From the IMG/VR virus record IMGVR_UViG_3300031963_000314, positions 1 to 42,786 of that record: a stretch of DNA of 42,786 bases. One strand, written 5' to 3'. Every line of letters begins with the position of its first letter. Within the stretch, counting starts at the first letter, position 1. The notes beneath the pieces are model-generated. The model saw only the letters and a program-made list of their open reading frames with translations, had not been told where the DNA came from and made no database searches. A program made the translations under genes and the position numbers. This stretch comes from a virus. Positions 6,514 through 12,411 of the stretch are shown here, piece by piece.

Positions 6514-6806
6514 TACTCGCCCGCCTTTACGATTTTGTAGGTGTCGCCTTTGGCGTTGATTGTTAGCACGCTGTCCAGCGGAATTGAGCGAAACGCTTGC
6601 TTTGCCAAATCCCAGACGGGAATTAGTTTCTTTTCCCCGAAATCGTAAGCGGCTTCACCACCAGCCAACTTGCTCTGGTAGTTGGTTGTTGCGGTCATCT
6701 TGCGAACTTCGCCTGTGGTTCTCTTGACGAATTCGATAGTAAAGAACTTGCCATTTAGGTCGTATAGAAACTGCCCAACTTCATCGGCTTTTAGTGTCTT
6801 TTCCAT
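6513..6806 (-). CDS. SH3 beta-barrel-like phage protein
   Basis: A 97-residue protein resembling a widespread small phage family annotated as having an SH3 beta-barrel fold. The diagnostic segment is FFTIEFVKRTTGEVRKMTAT, followed by a middle region and AFRSIPLDSVLTINAKGDTY. The family's role is unknown; the motif suggests a nucleic-acid or protein docking barrel. The start at 6806 is chosen because CAGGGG precedes it, whereas the longer frame begins within the leader. First gene of the cassette 6 operon. Confidence 0.75.
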   Translation of the reverse strand: MEKTLKADEVGQFLYDLNGKFFTIEFVKRTTGEVRKMTATTNYQSKLAGGEAAYDFGEKKLIPVWDLAKQAFRSIPLDSVLTINAKGDTYKIVKAGE

Positions 6807-6834
6807 TTGTTGCCCCTGCTCTCTTATTCTCTTT

Positions 6835-6854
6835 ATCAAGCCTGATTGCCTGAT
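6835..6854 (-). promoter_or_regulatory. leader hairpin of the cassette 6 transcript
   Basis: ATCAAGC (6835-6841) and GCCTGAT (6848-6854) can pair with one mismatch, just downstream of the -10 region. The same hairpin with other bases occurs in the leaders from cassettes 8 and 9, so it probably forms at the RNA 5' end. Confidence 0.45.
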
Positions 6855-6860
6855 ACCTAA

Positions 6861-6916
6861 ACTCTATGCCCAACCAGCGACAAAACCGACACTTGTAAGG
6901 TGAACACTAGGTAAAC
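6861..6916 (-). promoter_or_regulatory. cassette 6: promoter with two phased boxes
   Basis: GTGAAC (6900) and GTAAAC (6911) start 11 bp apart. On the minus strand GTGTCGGTTTTGTCG is followed by GGGCATAGAGT (-10 region, 6868-6861). The promoter points at the SH3-barrel-like gene. Confidence 0.7.
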
Positions 6917-6928
6917 GCTAGCCTAACA

Positions 6929-6999
6929 CCAACCCAACAAACAGCCAACAGCCGAAAGAGCATAGAAAAAGCGCGGCTGTTGGCTGTTTGTTGGGTTGG
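6929..6999. repeat. cassette 6 long inverted repeat, 26-bp perfect stem
   Basis: Arms 6929-6954 and 6974-6999 pair perfectly over 26 bp, beginning CCAACCCAACAAACAGCC, with a 19-base loop. Unlike cassettes 1-4 the outer CCAACCC is on the left arm of the plus strand, so the hairpin is inverted relative to those copies. Confidence 0.9.
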
Positions 7000-7031
7000 G
7001 ACACGCCCGAGCTTTTACACTCGGGCGTGTC
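7000..7031. terminator. GC-rich hairpin, possible terminator
   Basis: GACACGCCCGAG at 7000-7011 pairs perfectly with CTCGGGCGTGTC at 7020-7031. It abuts the cassette 6 repeat in the place where other cassettes have a terminator but lacks a T-tract. The GACACGCCCG arm recurs four times near 8930-9027. Confidence 0.5.
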
Positions 7032-7038
7032 GCAAGTC

Positions 7039-7239
7039 CTAGTCCAGTTTGTTATCCTGCTCAACCAAGTGGCCAAGGATACTAAACTTGCCCTTGATTC
7101 TGGCCGGTATGTCGATTTCCTCAACATCGCCCTCAACTTCTGAGGCCAGCACCTTCCATTCTTGGTCGGTCAGTTCGCGGCCAATTACTCGCTCAAAGTC
7201 GCCGCGAGTCCATACGATTTCGATTCTGTTTTCTAGCAC
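7039..7239 (-). CDS. small hypothetical protein
   Basis: A 66-residue acidic protein of unknown function that starts at GTG, six bases after AAAGGAT. The N-terminal region (IVWTRGDFERVIGRELTDQE) resembles a short helix pair and the C-terminus contains an IDIPARIKGKFSILG strand. No family was recognised. It is the last gene before the cassette 6 hairpins and is co-directional with the 7675 gene. Confidence 0.65.
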   Translation of the reverse strand: MLENRIEIVWTRGDFERVIGRELTDQEWKVLASEVEGDVEEIDIPARIKGKFSILGHLVEQDNKLD

Positions 7240-7303
7240 GGTAAATCCTTTCAGGTTTTGGGGGTGGCAGTTTTGGGAAGGTCTGCCAACTTCATCGGGG
7301 GAA

Positions 7304-7675
7304 CTATCTGGCTACTACTGCACCAGTTTTGATACCGCTAATAAAGGTGTTTAGCGTTTCGGCTACTACTTCCAACTGCTCTAAGGTCATCTTAGTAGAT
7401 AGCAAGTCATAACTTCTGTAATTGCTATCCCCGAACACCCCGTTTAGATAGGTGAAAGTAGTTTCTTCAATTTGGAACGAGTGCTGCCCATCGCTATCCG
7501 CAAAAATCTTGACGGCGAGGTCTCGGTCAGCGTGAGGTGCTCTTAGTTTTACATCGCCCTCATCGTCTAGCGGTTCGCTAGAAAAAGTGGTAGAGTGCTC
7601 ACCCTTGACCCAAGTGTTGCGGTCGCCACAAATCTCAACTTCACTTGTGGTTTTGATAACTACTGCTTTCGACAT
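7304..7675 (-). CDS. hypothetical protein sharing an N-terminal motif with the DUF3846-like gene
   Basis: A 123-residue protein of unknown function. Its first residues (AVVIKTTSEVEI) closely resemble the start of the 2611 protein (AVVIKTDGTKDI), which may mean distant paralogy, although the DUF3846 core is not obvious here. The C-terminal half has a helix (TLEQLEVVAETLNTFISG). First gene after cassette 7; the ribosome site is GAAAGAGA-like. Confidence 0.65.
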   Translation of the reverse strand: MSKAVVIKTTSEVEICGDRNTWVKGEHSTTFSSEPLDDEGDVKLRAPHADRDLAVKIFADSDGQHSFQIEETTFTYLNGVFGDSNYRSYDLLSTKMTLEQLEVVAETLNTFISGIKTGAVVAR

Positions 7676-7726
7676 AATGTCTCTTTCTCTTTTCTAAATC
7701 GTAGCCCCGATGGCTACAAGTAAAAC

Positions 7727-7801
7727 AATACTATTAGCCCCGACAAAACCGACACTTCTAGGTAAACACTAAGTAAACAATTTTGTTTACCTGCCGTTCA
7801 C
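7727..7801 (-). promoter_or_regulatory. cassette 7: promoter with direct and inverted boxes
   Basis: GTAAAC at 7762 and 7773 is followed by inverted GTTTAC at 7785 and GTTCAC at 7796; each pair is 11 bp apart. Minus-strand GTGTCGGTTTTGTCG and then TAATAGTATTG form the promoter. Two more boxes lie in each arm of the adjoining hairpin, giving eight in total. Confidence 0.75.
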
Positions 7802-7886
7802 CAACCCAACAACAAAGTAAACAACAGGTAAACAGCTATGAGGCAAGCCGGCTGTTTACCTGTTGTTTACTTTGTTGTTGGGTTGG
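7801..7886. repeat. cassette 7 inverted repeat, 35-bp perfect stem carrying boxes
   Basis: Arms 7801-7835 and 7852-7886 are perfectly complementary over 35 bp with a 16-base loop. GTAAAC occurs at 7817 and 7828 in the left arm and the complementary GTTTAC at 7854 and 7865 in the right arm, again 11 bp apart. The outer end is CCAACCCAACAA as in cassettes 6 and 8. Confidence 0.92.
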
Positions 7887-7889
7887 GAG

Positions 7890-7925
7890 GCTCCCCGCCG
7901 GCCAGAGGGGGACTGACCGGCGGGG
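7890..7925. terminator. GC-rich hairpin, possible terminator
   Basis: CTCCCCGCCGG pairs with CCGGCGGGGA around a GCCAGAGGGGGACTGA-type loop (about 7891-7925). It lies where other cassettes have a terminator, immediately downstream of the 7932 stop on the minus strand, but has no T-tract. Confidence 0.5.
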
Positions 7926-7931
7926 AAGTTT

Positions 7932-8168
7932 CTAGGCCTGAATTACTCGGACCGGACCTTCCCAGTCGTGAATCGGCTTGTGAGCCCATTCAAGCGCTTC
8001 GTCTTCGGTGGCGAAGTATGGTGCCCATTGGACACGCAACCAACCGCCAATGTTGACTTCGAGAGTGTATCGAATGCTTGGCTCGCATTCGTGGCCTTCC
8101 ATAGTTTCAGTTGCTTCAGCGAACATAAGTCCGCAACCTGAGCATTCTTGGTATCCAATTTGTGGCAC
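7932..8168 (-). CDS. small protein with N-terminal zinc-finger-like motif
   Basis: A 78-residue protein starting at GTG after GAAGGGAAA. The N-terminus has CSGCG and HEC about 17 residues apart, which could form one zinc site. The remainder (LEVNIGGWLRVQWAPYFATE, then DEALEWAHKPIHDW) looks like a small beta-beta-alpha domain. Function unknown. It follows the 8676 gene in the same operon. Confidence 0.65.
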   Translation of the reverse strand: MPQIGYQECSGCGLMFAEATETMEGHECEPSIRYTLEVNIGGWLRVQWAPYFATEDEALEWAHKPIHDWEGPVRVIQA

Positions 8169-8193
8169 GGTGTTTCCCTTCTAGTTGTGTGAG

Positions 8194-8218
8194 TGAGTCA
8201 GTTTAACAACTTGACTCA
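8194..8218. other. short intercistronic inverted repeat
   Basis: TGAGTCA at 8194-8200 pairs with TGACTCA at 8212-8218 between the 8236 and 8168 genes. The stem is short and lacks a T-tract; it could equally be a protein-binding site. Confidence 0.3.
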
Positions 8219-8235
8219 GGTTGTCTAGGGGGGAC

Positions 8236-8676
8236 CTATTCGAACGCTTGCCTGTCTTCATCAGTAGCAACCCTGATAAAGAACGGAGCAGTGCCTGTGT
8301 TCTCATCGTGAGAGTAGCGAGTTGCGCTTAGTTGCCCGAATTTGTCGATTCGGAATTCTAAGCGAAAGTCGCCGTTTAGCGATAAGGCGCTGAGTATCTT
8401 CTCAGCCTTGATTAGCGCCCTGAAGCCTGTGTGAGTCCAACGCTGAGAGTCGCAACTAATGTAAACATCAGTTTCTTTATCAGCGTCATTATCGGCTAGC
8501 CAGTCTTGGAGATAACTATCCAAGTCATCGGCTTGCCAGTGCCAGCATTCGCCTTCTCGACAGTCATCGGCGGGTATCTCATTGCCTTTCTCATCAAGTA
8601 AGCCTTCGCCGTCATCATCAACGGCTGAGCAAAGGCAGTCAGTAGTAATGCTTGCGCTACTGATTATTTCTTCCAT
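8236..8676 (-). CDS. hypothetical protein
   Basis: A 146-residue acidic protein of unknown function. The start at 8676 (MEEIISSAS) follows GGGAGATACAAC; the longer frame would begin inside the promoter. It has scattered cysteines (CLC, then CREGECWHW) and a C-terminal alpha/beta part (FRALIKAEKILSALSLNGDF). First gene of the cassette 8 operon. Confidence 0.65.
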   Translation of the reverse strand: MEEIISSASITTDCLCSAVDDDGEGLLDEKGNEIPADDCREGECWHWQADDLDSYLQDWLADNDADKETDVYISCDSQRWTHTGFRALIKAEKILSALSLNGDFRLEFRIDKFGQLSATRYSHDENTGTAPFFIRVATDEDRQAFE

Positions 8677-8697
8677 GTTGTATCTCCCTAGTTTCTT

Positions 8698-8717
8698 ATC
8701 AAGCCCGTTTGCTTGAT
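8698..8717 (-). promoter_or_regulatory. leader hairpin of the cassette 8 transcript
   Basis: ATCAAGC (8698-8704) pairs perfectly with GCTTGAT (8711-8717). It lies where the RNA 5' end is expected. The cassette 9 leader has ATCAGGC/GCCTGAT at the same place: a base-pair change with pairing kept. Confidence 0.55.
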
Positions 8718-8801
8718 GTATAAAGACTAGGGTATCTCTCTCAATAACCGACACTTCTAGGTAAACTCTCGGTTAACAAATGCCGTTATCAAACTGTTAT
8801 C
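8718..8801 (-). promoter_or_regulatory. cassette 8: promoter with four phased boxes
   Basis: GTAAAC (8761) and GTTAAC (8772) are followed by GTTATC at 8785 and 8796; each pair is 11 bp apart. Minus-strand GTGTCGGTTATTGAG and then CTAGTCTTTATAC form the promoter. The -10 region is shared almost base for base with cassette 9. Confidence 0.7.
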
Positions 8802-8810
8802 AACACGCCG

Positions 8811-8926
8811 CCAACCCAACAACTACTAGGGAAACGAAGTTTCCCAGTAGTTGTACAATTTGCGAAGCAAATTGGCAAATCGGCAATAGCAAGCGAAGCA
8901 TAGCTATTGCCGATTTGCTGGGTTGG
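8811..8926. repeat. cassette 8 four-way junction (cloverleaf) repeat
   Basis: CCAACCCA (8811-8818) closes with TGGGTTGG (8919-8926). Inside are three adjoining hairpins: 8819-8854 (GGGAAAC, GAA loop, GTTTCCC core), 8856-8874 (CAATTTGC, GAA loop, GCAAATTG) and 8875-8918 (perfect 16-bp stem GCAAATCGGCAATAGC). Only one base is unpaired between helices. GCGAAGC occurs in the second hairpin tip and again in the third loop. Confidence 0.9.
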
Positions 8927-8929
8927 CGC

Positions 8930-9027
8930 GACACGCCCGGGCGTACGACACGCCCGGGAATTTGTTCATCTAAAGTTTACCTAGGCGACACGCCCGGGCG
9001 GTTGGGGGGAACCTGCCCGGGCGTGTC
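8930..9027. repeat. GACACGCCCGGG repeat cluster with terminator-like hairpin
   Basis: GACACGCCCGGG starts at 8930, 8947 and 8987 on the plus strand and appears inverted at 9016-9027. The 8987 and 9016 copies can form a hairpin of about 12-14 bp just after the 9043 stop on the minus strand. Between the copies are GTTCAT (8964) and GTTTAC (8975), again 11 bp apart. With cassette 8 this accounts for the 8677-9042 gap. Confidence 0.75.
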
Positions 9028-9042
9028 TATCTAGGGGTCTGG

Positions 9043-9255
9043 CTAGTCCATAAACCAACTAACCAGTTTGGCAATCTGCTTGGCGAATACCAAGCAGAGA
9101 ACAGTCATCACGGCGATAGTCCAGAGAACATCAGCGGGTGGTATGTTCGGTTGGTCTGCCAAAGTTGCTAGCAGACCATAGGCACTCGCATAAATTGCGA
9201 GAACGATTGGTGCGGTGATAATTCCAAAGCCTAGACGGCGAATAAAGAACTTCAT
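9043..9255 (-). CDS. small two-helix membrane protein
   Basis: A 70-residue protein with two hydrophobic segments, about residues 9-31 (GFGIITAPIVLAIYASAYGL) and 43-62 (VLWTIAVMTVLCLVFAKQIA), joined by a short polar loop, and a basic N-terminus. It is probably an inner-membrane protein. A holin is possible from size and topology, but no lysis gene is nearby and the early-type context argues for another role, such as superinfection exclusion. Its ATG overlaps the TAA of the upstream gene. Confidence 0.7.
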   Translation of the reverse strand: MKFFIRRLGFGIITAPIVLAIYASAYGLLATLADQPNIPPADVLWTIAVMTVLCLVFAKQIAKLVSWFMD

Positions 9256-9395
9256 TAGTTCGCCACCTTTTCACGCTGAACATTGGCACAGGCGTAGCAG
9301 ATTGTGCCAATTCGGTCTAAGCACTCCAAGAGCAGAGCGTCAGTGCCAGAGTGAACGATGTTTTCAGTAGTGCCACAGATAGAACAGATGTTCAT
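9255..9395 (-). CDS. 46-residue zinc-ribbon-like microprotein
   Basis: Read directly: ATG at 9395-9393, eight bases after AGGAG, open to a TAA at 9257-9255 that overlaps the next start. The protein begins MNICSICGTT and later has CYACANVQ. The two CxxC pairs, 25-30 residues apart, form a probable zinc ribbon. It resembles in size and layout the 49-residue protein at 6364, though the sequences differ. Function unknown. Confidence 0.75.
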   Translation of the reverse strand: MNICSICGTTENIVHSGTDALLLECLDRIGTICYACANVQREKVAN

Positions 9396-9422
9396 AATTA
9401 TTACTCCTAGATTAGTGAGAGA

Positions 9423-9442
9423 GCGGGGGATTGCTCCCCCGC
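9423..9442. other. intercistronic stem-loop
   Basis: GCGGGGG (9423-9429) pairs perfectly with CCCCCGC (9436-9442) between the 9455 stop and the 9395 start. No T-tract follows on the minus strand; it is likely an RNA stability element or a weak attenuator. Confidence 0.45.
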
Positions 9443-9454
9443 CCGCTCGGTTGA

Positions 9455-9658
9455 TTATTCGGTTGCGGTGCTAGTTGCTTTGACCATAGCCAAAGCGTCC
9501 TGAGTAGCGTGAACTACGCCAGTCTTGTAAGCCAAGTCCCAAACTTCTCGCAGGCTTACTACTTGATTAGGCGTGAGGTCGTGGCTATCAGCGTATGACT
9601 TTACCAAGTCATACATCTCAAAGAACGCTACTTCACTGCGGTTATCTTTTTGCTCCAT
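9455..9658 (-). CDS. small hypothetical helical protein
   Basis: A 67-residue protein, first gene of the leftward transcription unit at the divergence point. It looks helical (EVAFFEMYDLVKSYADSHDL, then VVSLREVWDLAYKTGVVHAT) and ends in a Thr/Ala tail. A GGGG-type ribosome site lies before the ATG. No family was recognised. Confidence 0.65.
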   Translation of the reverse strand: MEQKDNRSEVAFFEMYDLVKSYADSHDLTPNQVVSLREVWDLAYKTGVVHATQDALAMVKATSTATE

Positions 9659-9710
9659 AATGCTCTATCCCCTAAGATAGTTTTGCTAAGTTGTCTTGCT
9701 TAGCCAAGTT

Positions 9711-9730
9711 ATCAGGCTTGCTTGCCTGAT
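9711..9730 (-). promoter_or_regulatory. leader hairpin of the cassette 9 transcript
   Basis: ATCAGGC (9711-9717) pairs perfectly with GCCTGAT (9724-9730), six-base loop. It corresponds to the cassette 8 hairpin with an A-T pair replaced by G-C. Confidence 0.55.
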
Positions 9731-9802
9731 GTATAAAGACTATGCCCTAAGTGTAAAAAACCGACACTTCGTAGGTTAACAATAGGTAAACTCTCGGTGA
9801 AC
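9731..9802 (-). promoter_or_regulatory. cassette 9: leftward promoter with three phased boxes
   Basis: GTTAAC (9775), GTAAAC (9786) and GTGAAC (9797) start at 11-bp intervals. Minus-strand GTGTCGGTTTTTTAC, then GGGCATAGTCTTTATAC, forms the promoter for the 9658 gene. There is no CCAACCC hairpin here, consistent with this being the divergence point with no upstream leftward gene to insulate. The rest of 9803-9908 is a G-run/C-run segment with no gene. Confidence 0.7.
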
Positions 9803-9908
9803 GGCTAGGGGGGGTAGGGTTAGCCGACTGCCCCAGCCAGCCCCCCGCCAGGTGTCAGAAACGACCAACGACCATTTTGGCTAGGCAGTAGCCTAAACGG
9901 CGGCGTGG

Positions 9909-9914
9909 TAGACT
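9909..9914 (+). promoter_or_regulatory. -10 element of a probable leaderless rightward promoter
   Basis: TAGACT at 9909-9914, preceded by TGG (extended -10 pattern TGnTAnnnT), ends six bases before the ATG at 9921. There is no ribosome site between them. Leaderless genes with a -10 about seven bases before the start codon are common in actinobacteria, so transcription probably begins at or next to this ATG. Confidence 0.55.
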
Positions 9915-9920
9915 GGGCCT

Positions 9921-10124
9921 ATGATTATACAACTTAATCCGCCTTTGCCATTGGACACTCCGAAGGGCTCGGCCTTAGCGCACTTCTTGATTGATATGGG
10001 TCCTGAGCACAACATTCAGTGGGTTTGCTTCCAGGATGAAACGGGCGAGTGCTGGACCTGGCAGAACAGCGACGTTAGGGCCCAGAAGAACGTTACGATG
10101 CATCGCTACCCAGCTGGCAAGTAG
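9921..10124 (+). CDS. small hypothetical protein, first rightward gene
   Basis: A 67-residue protein of unknown function with conserved-looking aromatic and acidic residues (HNIQWVCFQDETGECWTWQN). There is no Shine-Dalgarno sequence; the -10-like TAGACT six bases upstream suggests a leaderless mRNA. It is separated from the next gene by 181 AT-rich bases with no gene. Confidence 0.65.
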   Translation: MIIQLNPPLPLDTPKGSALAHFLIDMGPEHNIQWVCFQDETGECWTWQNSDVRAQKNVTMHRYPAGK

Positions 10125-10305
10125 ATAACGGTTTGGTAACAATTGCTGCGGCATGCAAATACTGCTTAATATTTAATTAACATAATCAAATATTTAGTTG
10201 TAGTAGCGGTGTCTGCTGCGCCCCCAATATGCAGGTTTCTTTAAGTAAACAAATGTTGTCAAGTATTCCCAGACTATGTCCTTGTTTTAATCTATAGTAG
10301 GAACT

Positions 10306-10629
10306 ATGGAACCTATAACCCCACAGATGAAGCGAAAAGCTTTCGAAGAGAAACGAGCTAACGAGCGTAAAGCGCTCTATGCCGTTGGACATATCCTTGA
10401 CGACGCCGATGAAGCCGTTAAAAGAGACCCTGATAACAAAGCGGCTATCTACGAAAGGTCTAAGGCAGTTCGCCGCGAGAACCAGCGAGAGATTGACACT
10501 GCTTACGCAGTCAAGTCTGGGGCTACCATGGCTGAACTTGCTGAAAAGGGCAAGGACATCGAGGTAAGCGGAGATGCGCTGCGCCGGGCCAAAACTGGTC
10601 AGAAGCCTAAGATTCAGACCACTCTTTAG
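10306..10629 (+). CDS. hypothetical protein, paralogue of the 10887 gene
   Basis: A 107-residue highly charged helical protein of unknown function. Its C-terminal half (REIDTAYAVKSGATMAEL, then IEVSGDALRRAKTGQKPK) matches the C-terminus of the 10887 protein almost residue for residue, so the two arose by duplication. TAGGA precedes the ATG and a TATAGT just before it could be a -10. The N-terminus (MKRKAFEEKRANERKALYAV) differs from the paralogue. Confidence 0.75.
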   Translation: MEPITPQMKRKAFEEKRANERKALYAVGHILDDADEAVKRDPDNKAAIYERSKAVRRENQREIDTAYAVKSGATMAELAEKGKDIEVSGDALRRAKTGQKPKIQTTL

Positions 10630-10638
10630 GAAAGACTA

Positions 10639-10812
10639 ATGGCGGGCCGCGTCCACGAGTTCCAACTGGGTGTATTTCCACCAAAAATGCCCATTTTTGG
10701 AAGCAGAAGAATCAATGATAGAATCTTTACTGGCCCTAGGGGCTCAGTAATGCGTTACGGTGCATCACCTGCCGCATCTGATGTCGTAAAGAAGCCCTAT
10801 AATGTGTCTTAA
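10639..10812 (+). CDS. small basic hypothetical protein
   Basis: A 57-residue ORF starting MAGRVHEFQLGVFPPK, nine bases after the previous stop, with AGGAAAG as ribosome site. It is Pro/Gly/Arg-rich and probably extended rather than globular. It overlaps the next small ORF by 11 bases. It is accepted because of tight packing, correct strand and ribosome site; function unknown. Confidence 0.55.
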   Translation: MAGRVHEFQLGVFPPKMPIFGSRRINDRIFTGPRGSVMRYGASPAASDVVKKPYNVS

Positions 10813-10885
10813 ATGTGGAAATTGCAGTGCCGAACATGACATACTAGAAGACGACGACACCGTCGATATTTGGGATAGGAAATAA
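10802..10885 (+). CDS. 27-residue CxxC microprotein
   Basis: A very short ORF starting MCLKCGNCSAEHD, with CxxCxxC then an acidic tail ending WDRK. It fills the gap between the 10639 and 10887 genes exactly, overlapping the first and ending one base before the second. The N-terminal cysteine cluster recalls the 18-residue peptide at 34757. A single strand of a metal site would need a partner or dimerisation. Confidence 0.45.
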   Translation: MCLKCGNCSAEHDILEDDDTVDIWDRK

Positions 10886-10886
10886 C

Positions 10887-11225
10887 ATGGAACCAGTAGA
10901 TAACCAGTTTGGTACCTATCAAGAACGTAAAGACAAGATTTTGTCTAACGTACAGGCGGGTGGTGCCGCCTTTAGCGCTCTGTGGAGGAAGCACGGCGTT
11001 CAAAGAAAAAACATGTCTCTAAACGCTGAAGTGCGTGCAAAAGCCATCATGGATGATAAGCTTGATGAAAACGTTAGAGAAATCGACACCGCTAATGCAG
11101 TACTCAGGGGCGACACTATGGCTGACCTTAAGGAAGCCAGCAACATGGGTATTGACCTCGAGGTAAGCGGAGACGCTCTCCGTAGAGCTAAAAACAATCT
11201 TCCACCTAAACTTCACAAGGAGTAA
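10887..11225 (+). CDS. hypothetical protein, paralogue of the 10306 gene
   Basis: A 112-residue charged protein whose C-terminus (VREIDTANAVLRGDTMADLK, then DLEVSGDALRRAKNNLPPK) repeats that of the 10306 protein. The N-termini are unrelated, so the shared block is a duplicated domain of about 55 residues. The ATG lies one base after the CxxC microprotein stop. Position before the HNH gene suggests late expression; the domain's role is unknown. Confidence 0.75.
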   Translation: MEPVDNQFGTYQERKDKILSNVQAGGAAFSALWRKHGVQRKNMSLNAEVRAKAIMDDKLDENVREIDTANAVLRGDTMADLKEASNMGIDLEVSGDALRRAKNNLPPKLHKE

Positions 11226-11227
11226 AC

Positions 11228-11560
11228 ATGGCTGAAAAGAAAAAGGCGTTTAAGCCTAAAACCAAGCAGGGCACTACCAAAGACGGCAAGAAGGTCTACG
11301 GGCCGTTTAAGGGCTCTGCCAAGAACGGTGGCCGCCCAATCATGTCCGTAGTGAACGCAGACGGCTCTCGCACTACTATTGATGCTGCTAAGTACAAGTA
11401 CGAGAAGACTCATGGTAAAGTGCCAAAGGGTAAGGATGTTGACCACAAGGACAACAACCACAATAATGACAACCCTAAGAACCTCCGCGTTCTAGCTCAC
11501 GGCAAGAACACCGCCAAAGAGAACAAGCGCCGCGCCGGCAAGAAAGAGAACGACAAATGA
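11228..11560 (+). CDS. HNH endonuclease-like protein
   Basis: A 110-residue, very basic protein with an HNH-type core at about residues 68-95: KGKDVDHKDNNHNNDNPKNL, followed by RVLAHGKN. The D-H pair, the spaced asparagines and the following N match the HNH_3-like pattern that binds one metal and nicks or cuts DNA. The basic N-terminus (AEKKKAFKPKTKQ) would help bind DNA. Free-standing HNH proteins near the terminase often assist packaging in HK97-type phages; here the terminase is 7 kb away, so homing-type activity is equally possible. AAGGAG precedes the start. Confidence 0.75.
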   Translation: MAEKKKAFKPKTKQGTTKDGKKVYGPFKGSAKNGGRPIMSVVNADGSRTTIDAAKYKYEKTHGKVPKGKDVDHKDNNHNNDNPKNLRVLAHGKNTAKENKRRAGKKENDK

Positions 11561-11745
11561 GTAGTCATTACGCAACAGGCGAGCCTGGAGAAGTTAAGCC
11601 AAAGTCACAGTCACCTGATGGCCACCCTGAGCGGGTTTACTACGATGACTGCGAAAGTCAGCACGGACAAAAAGGTCAAAACTGCCTAGTACAGGGCACC
11701 GGCGACGTCGTACACATGTGCGAGCCACACGCGAAGGATTGGTAA
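11557..11745 (+). CDS. small hypothetical protein
   Basis: A 62-residue protein overlapping the HNH stop (ATGA). It contains three cysteines and two C-terminal histidines (DDCESQHGQKGQNCL, then HMCEPHAKDW), which could bind one metal ion. The CEPH ending resembles the CAPH of the 16759 protein. No family was recognised. Confidence 0.65.
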   Translation: MSSHYATGEPGEVKPKSQSPDGHPERVYYDDCESQHGQKGQNCLVQGTGDVVHMCEPHAKDW

Positions 11746-11924
11746 TGGAACCGAAAGACCCTCAGTTTGATAAGCCTAAGAGTCACTTTGAAGAAGTGTT
11801 TGGCATGCTTTACGGAGAAGACACCCTAGCCCGTATGAAGAAGAGCGAGGCTGAAAAGAAAGCGGCCGAGCCTGACGAGCAGGATGATGACCGCGACCCT
11901 AAGCACGACCACTGGGACGCGTAG
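11745..11924 (+). CDS. small charged protein, first of three tandem relatives
   Basis: A 59-residue acidic protein starting MEPKDPQFDKPKSHFEEVFG. The ATG overlaps the upstream TAA (TAATG); the longer frame would begin inside the previous gene. The first 20 residues align with the next protein, including FEEV(F/W)G and YG. The remainder is Glu/Lys/Asp-rich and likely disordered. Tandem duplication is evident; function unknown. Confidence 0.7.
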   Translation: MEPKDPQFDKPKSHFEEVFGMLYGEDTLARMKKSEAEKKAAEPDEQDDDRDPKHDHWDA

Positions 11925-11926
11925 TA

Positions 11927-12136
11927 ATGGACCCGAAAGACCCTCAGTTTGAGTACGGTAAGCCTAGGAACGCTTTTGAAGAAGTCTGGGGCGCAATTTA
12001 CGGAAACAGTGGCAGCGACCGCAGCTTGTCGGCTATGCAGAAAAAGCAGGATGAACAGAAGGCCGCCGAGCAAAAAGAAACCGATGAGAAGTTTGACGAA
12101 ATCATCAAGAACAACGAGCCTGACAAAGATAAGTAA
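11927..12136 (+). CDS. small charged protein, second tandem relative
   Basis: A 69-residue protein starting MDPKDPQFEYGKPRNAFEEV, clearly homologous to the preceding gene product at its N-terminus. The rest is a charged helix (AMQKKQDEQKAAEQKETDEK). Spacing from the previous stop is two bases. It probably shares a role with its neighbours. Confidence 0.7.
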   Translation: MDPKDPQFEYGKPRNAFEEVWGAIYGNSGSDRSLSAMQKKQDEQKAAEQKETDEKFDEIIKNNEPDKDK

Positions 12137-12315
12137 TGAAGCCTAATAAGTCCCAGTTTGATGACGCCCCTGAGTGGTGGGCCACTACTATGACTTCTGA
12201 TGAGATGGCCTCAATGACTGGGCCAGAGGATGCGGGAGAAGCGCCTGATAAGGACACCCCTGAGGCTAGCGAGTGGCTAGATAAAACTACGGAAAAAAAT
12301 ACTCCGCCTTTTTAA
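12136..12315 (+). CDS. small acidic protein, third tandem relative
   Basis: A 59-residue protein read directly, with its ATG overlapping the previous TAA. It starts MKPNKSQFDDAPEWW, keeping the P-x-x-x-QF motif of the two upstream proteins but with a different, acidic Met-rich body (TSDEMASMTGPED). The homology is weak and based on the N-terminus and position. It ends TTEKNTPPF. Confidence 0.6.
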   Translation: MKPNKSQFDDAPEWWATTMTSDEMASMTGPEDAGEAPDKDTPEASEWLDKTTEKNTPPF

Positions 12316-12411
12316 CTAATTTTGGTTTATACCAAATTATCTTTACTCTACCGAGATACTAGTATTAAGCGTCTTGCGCGGGCGCTACTTATCTCTAGAG
12401 AAAGAATAGAC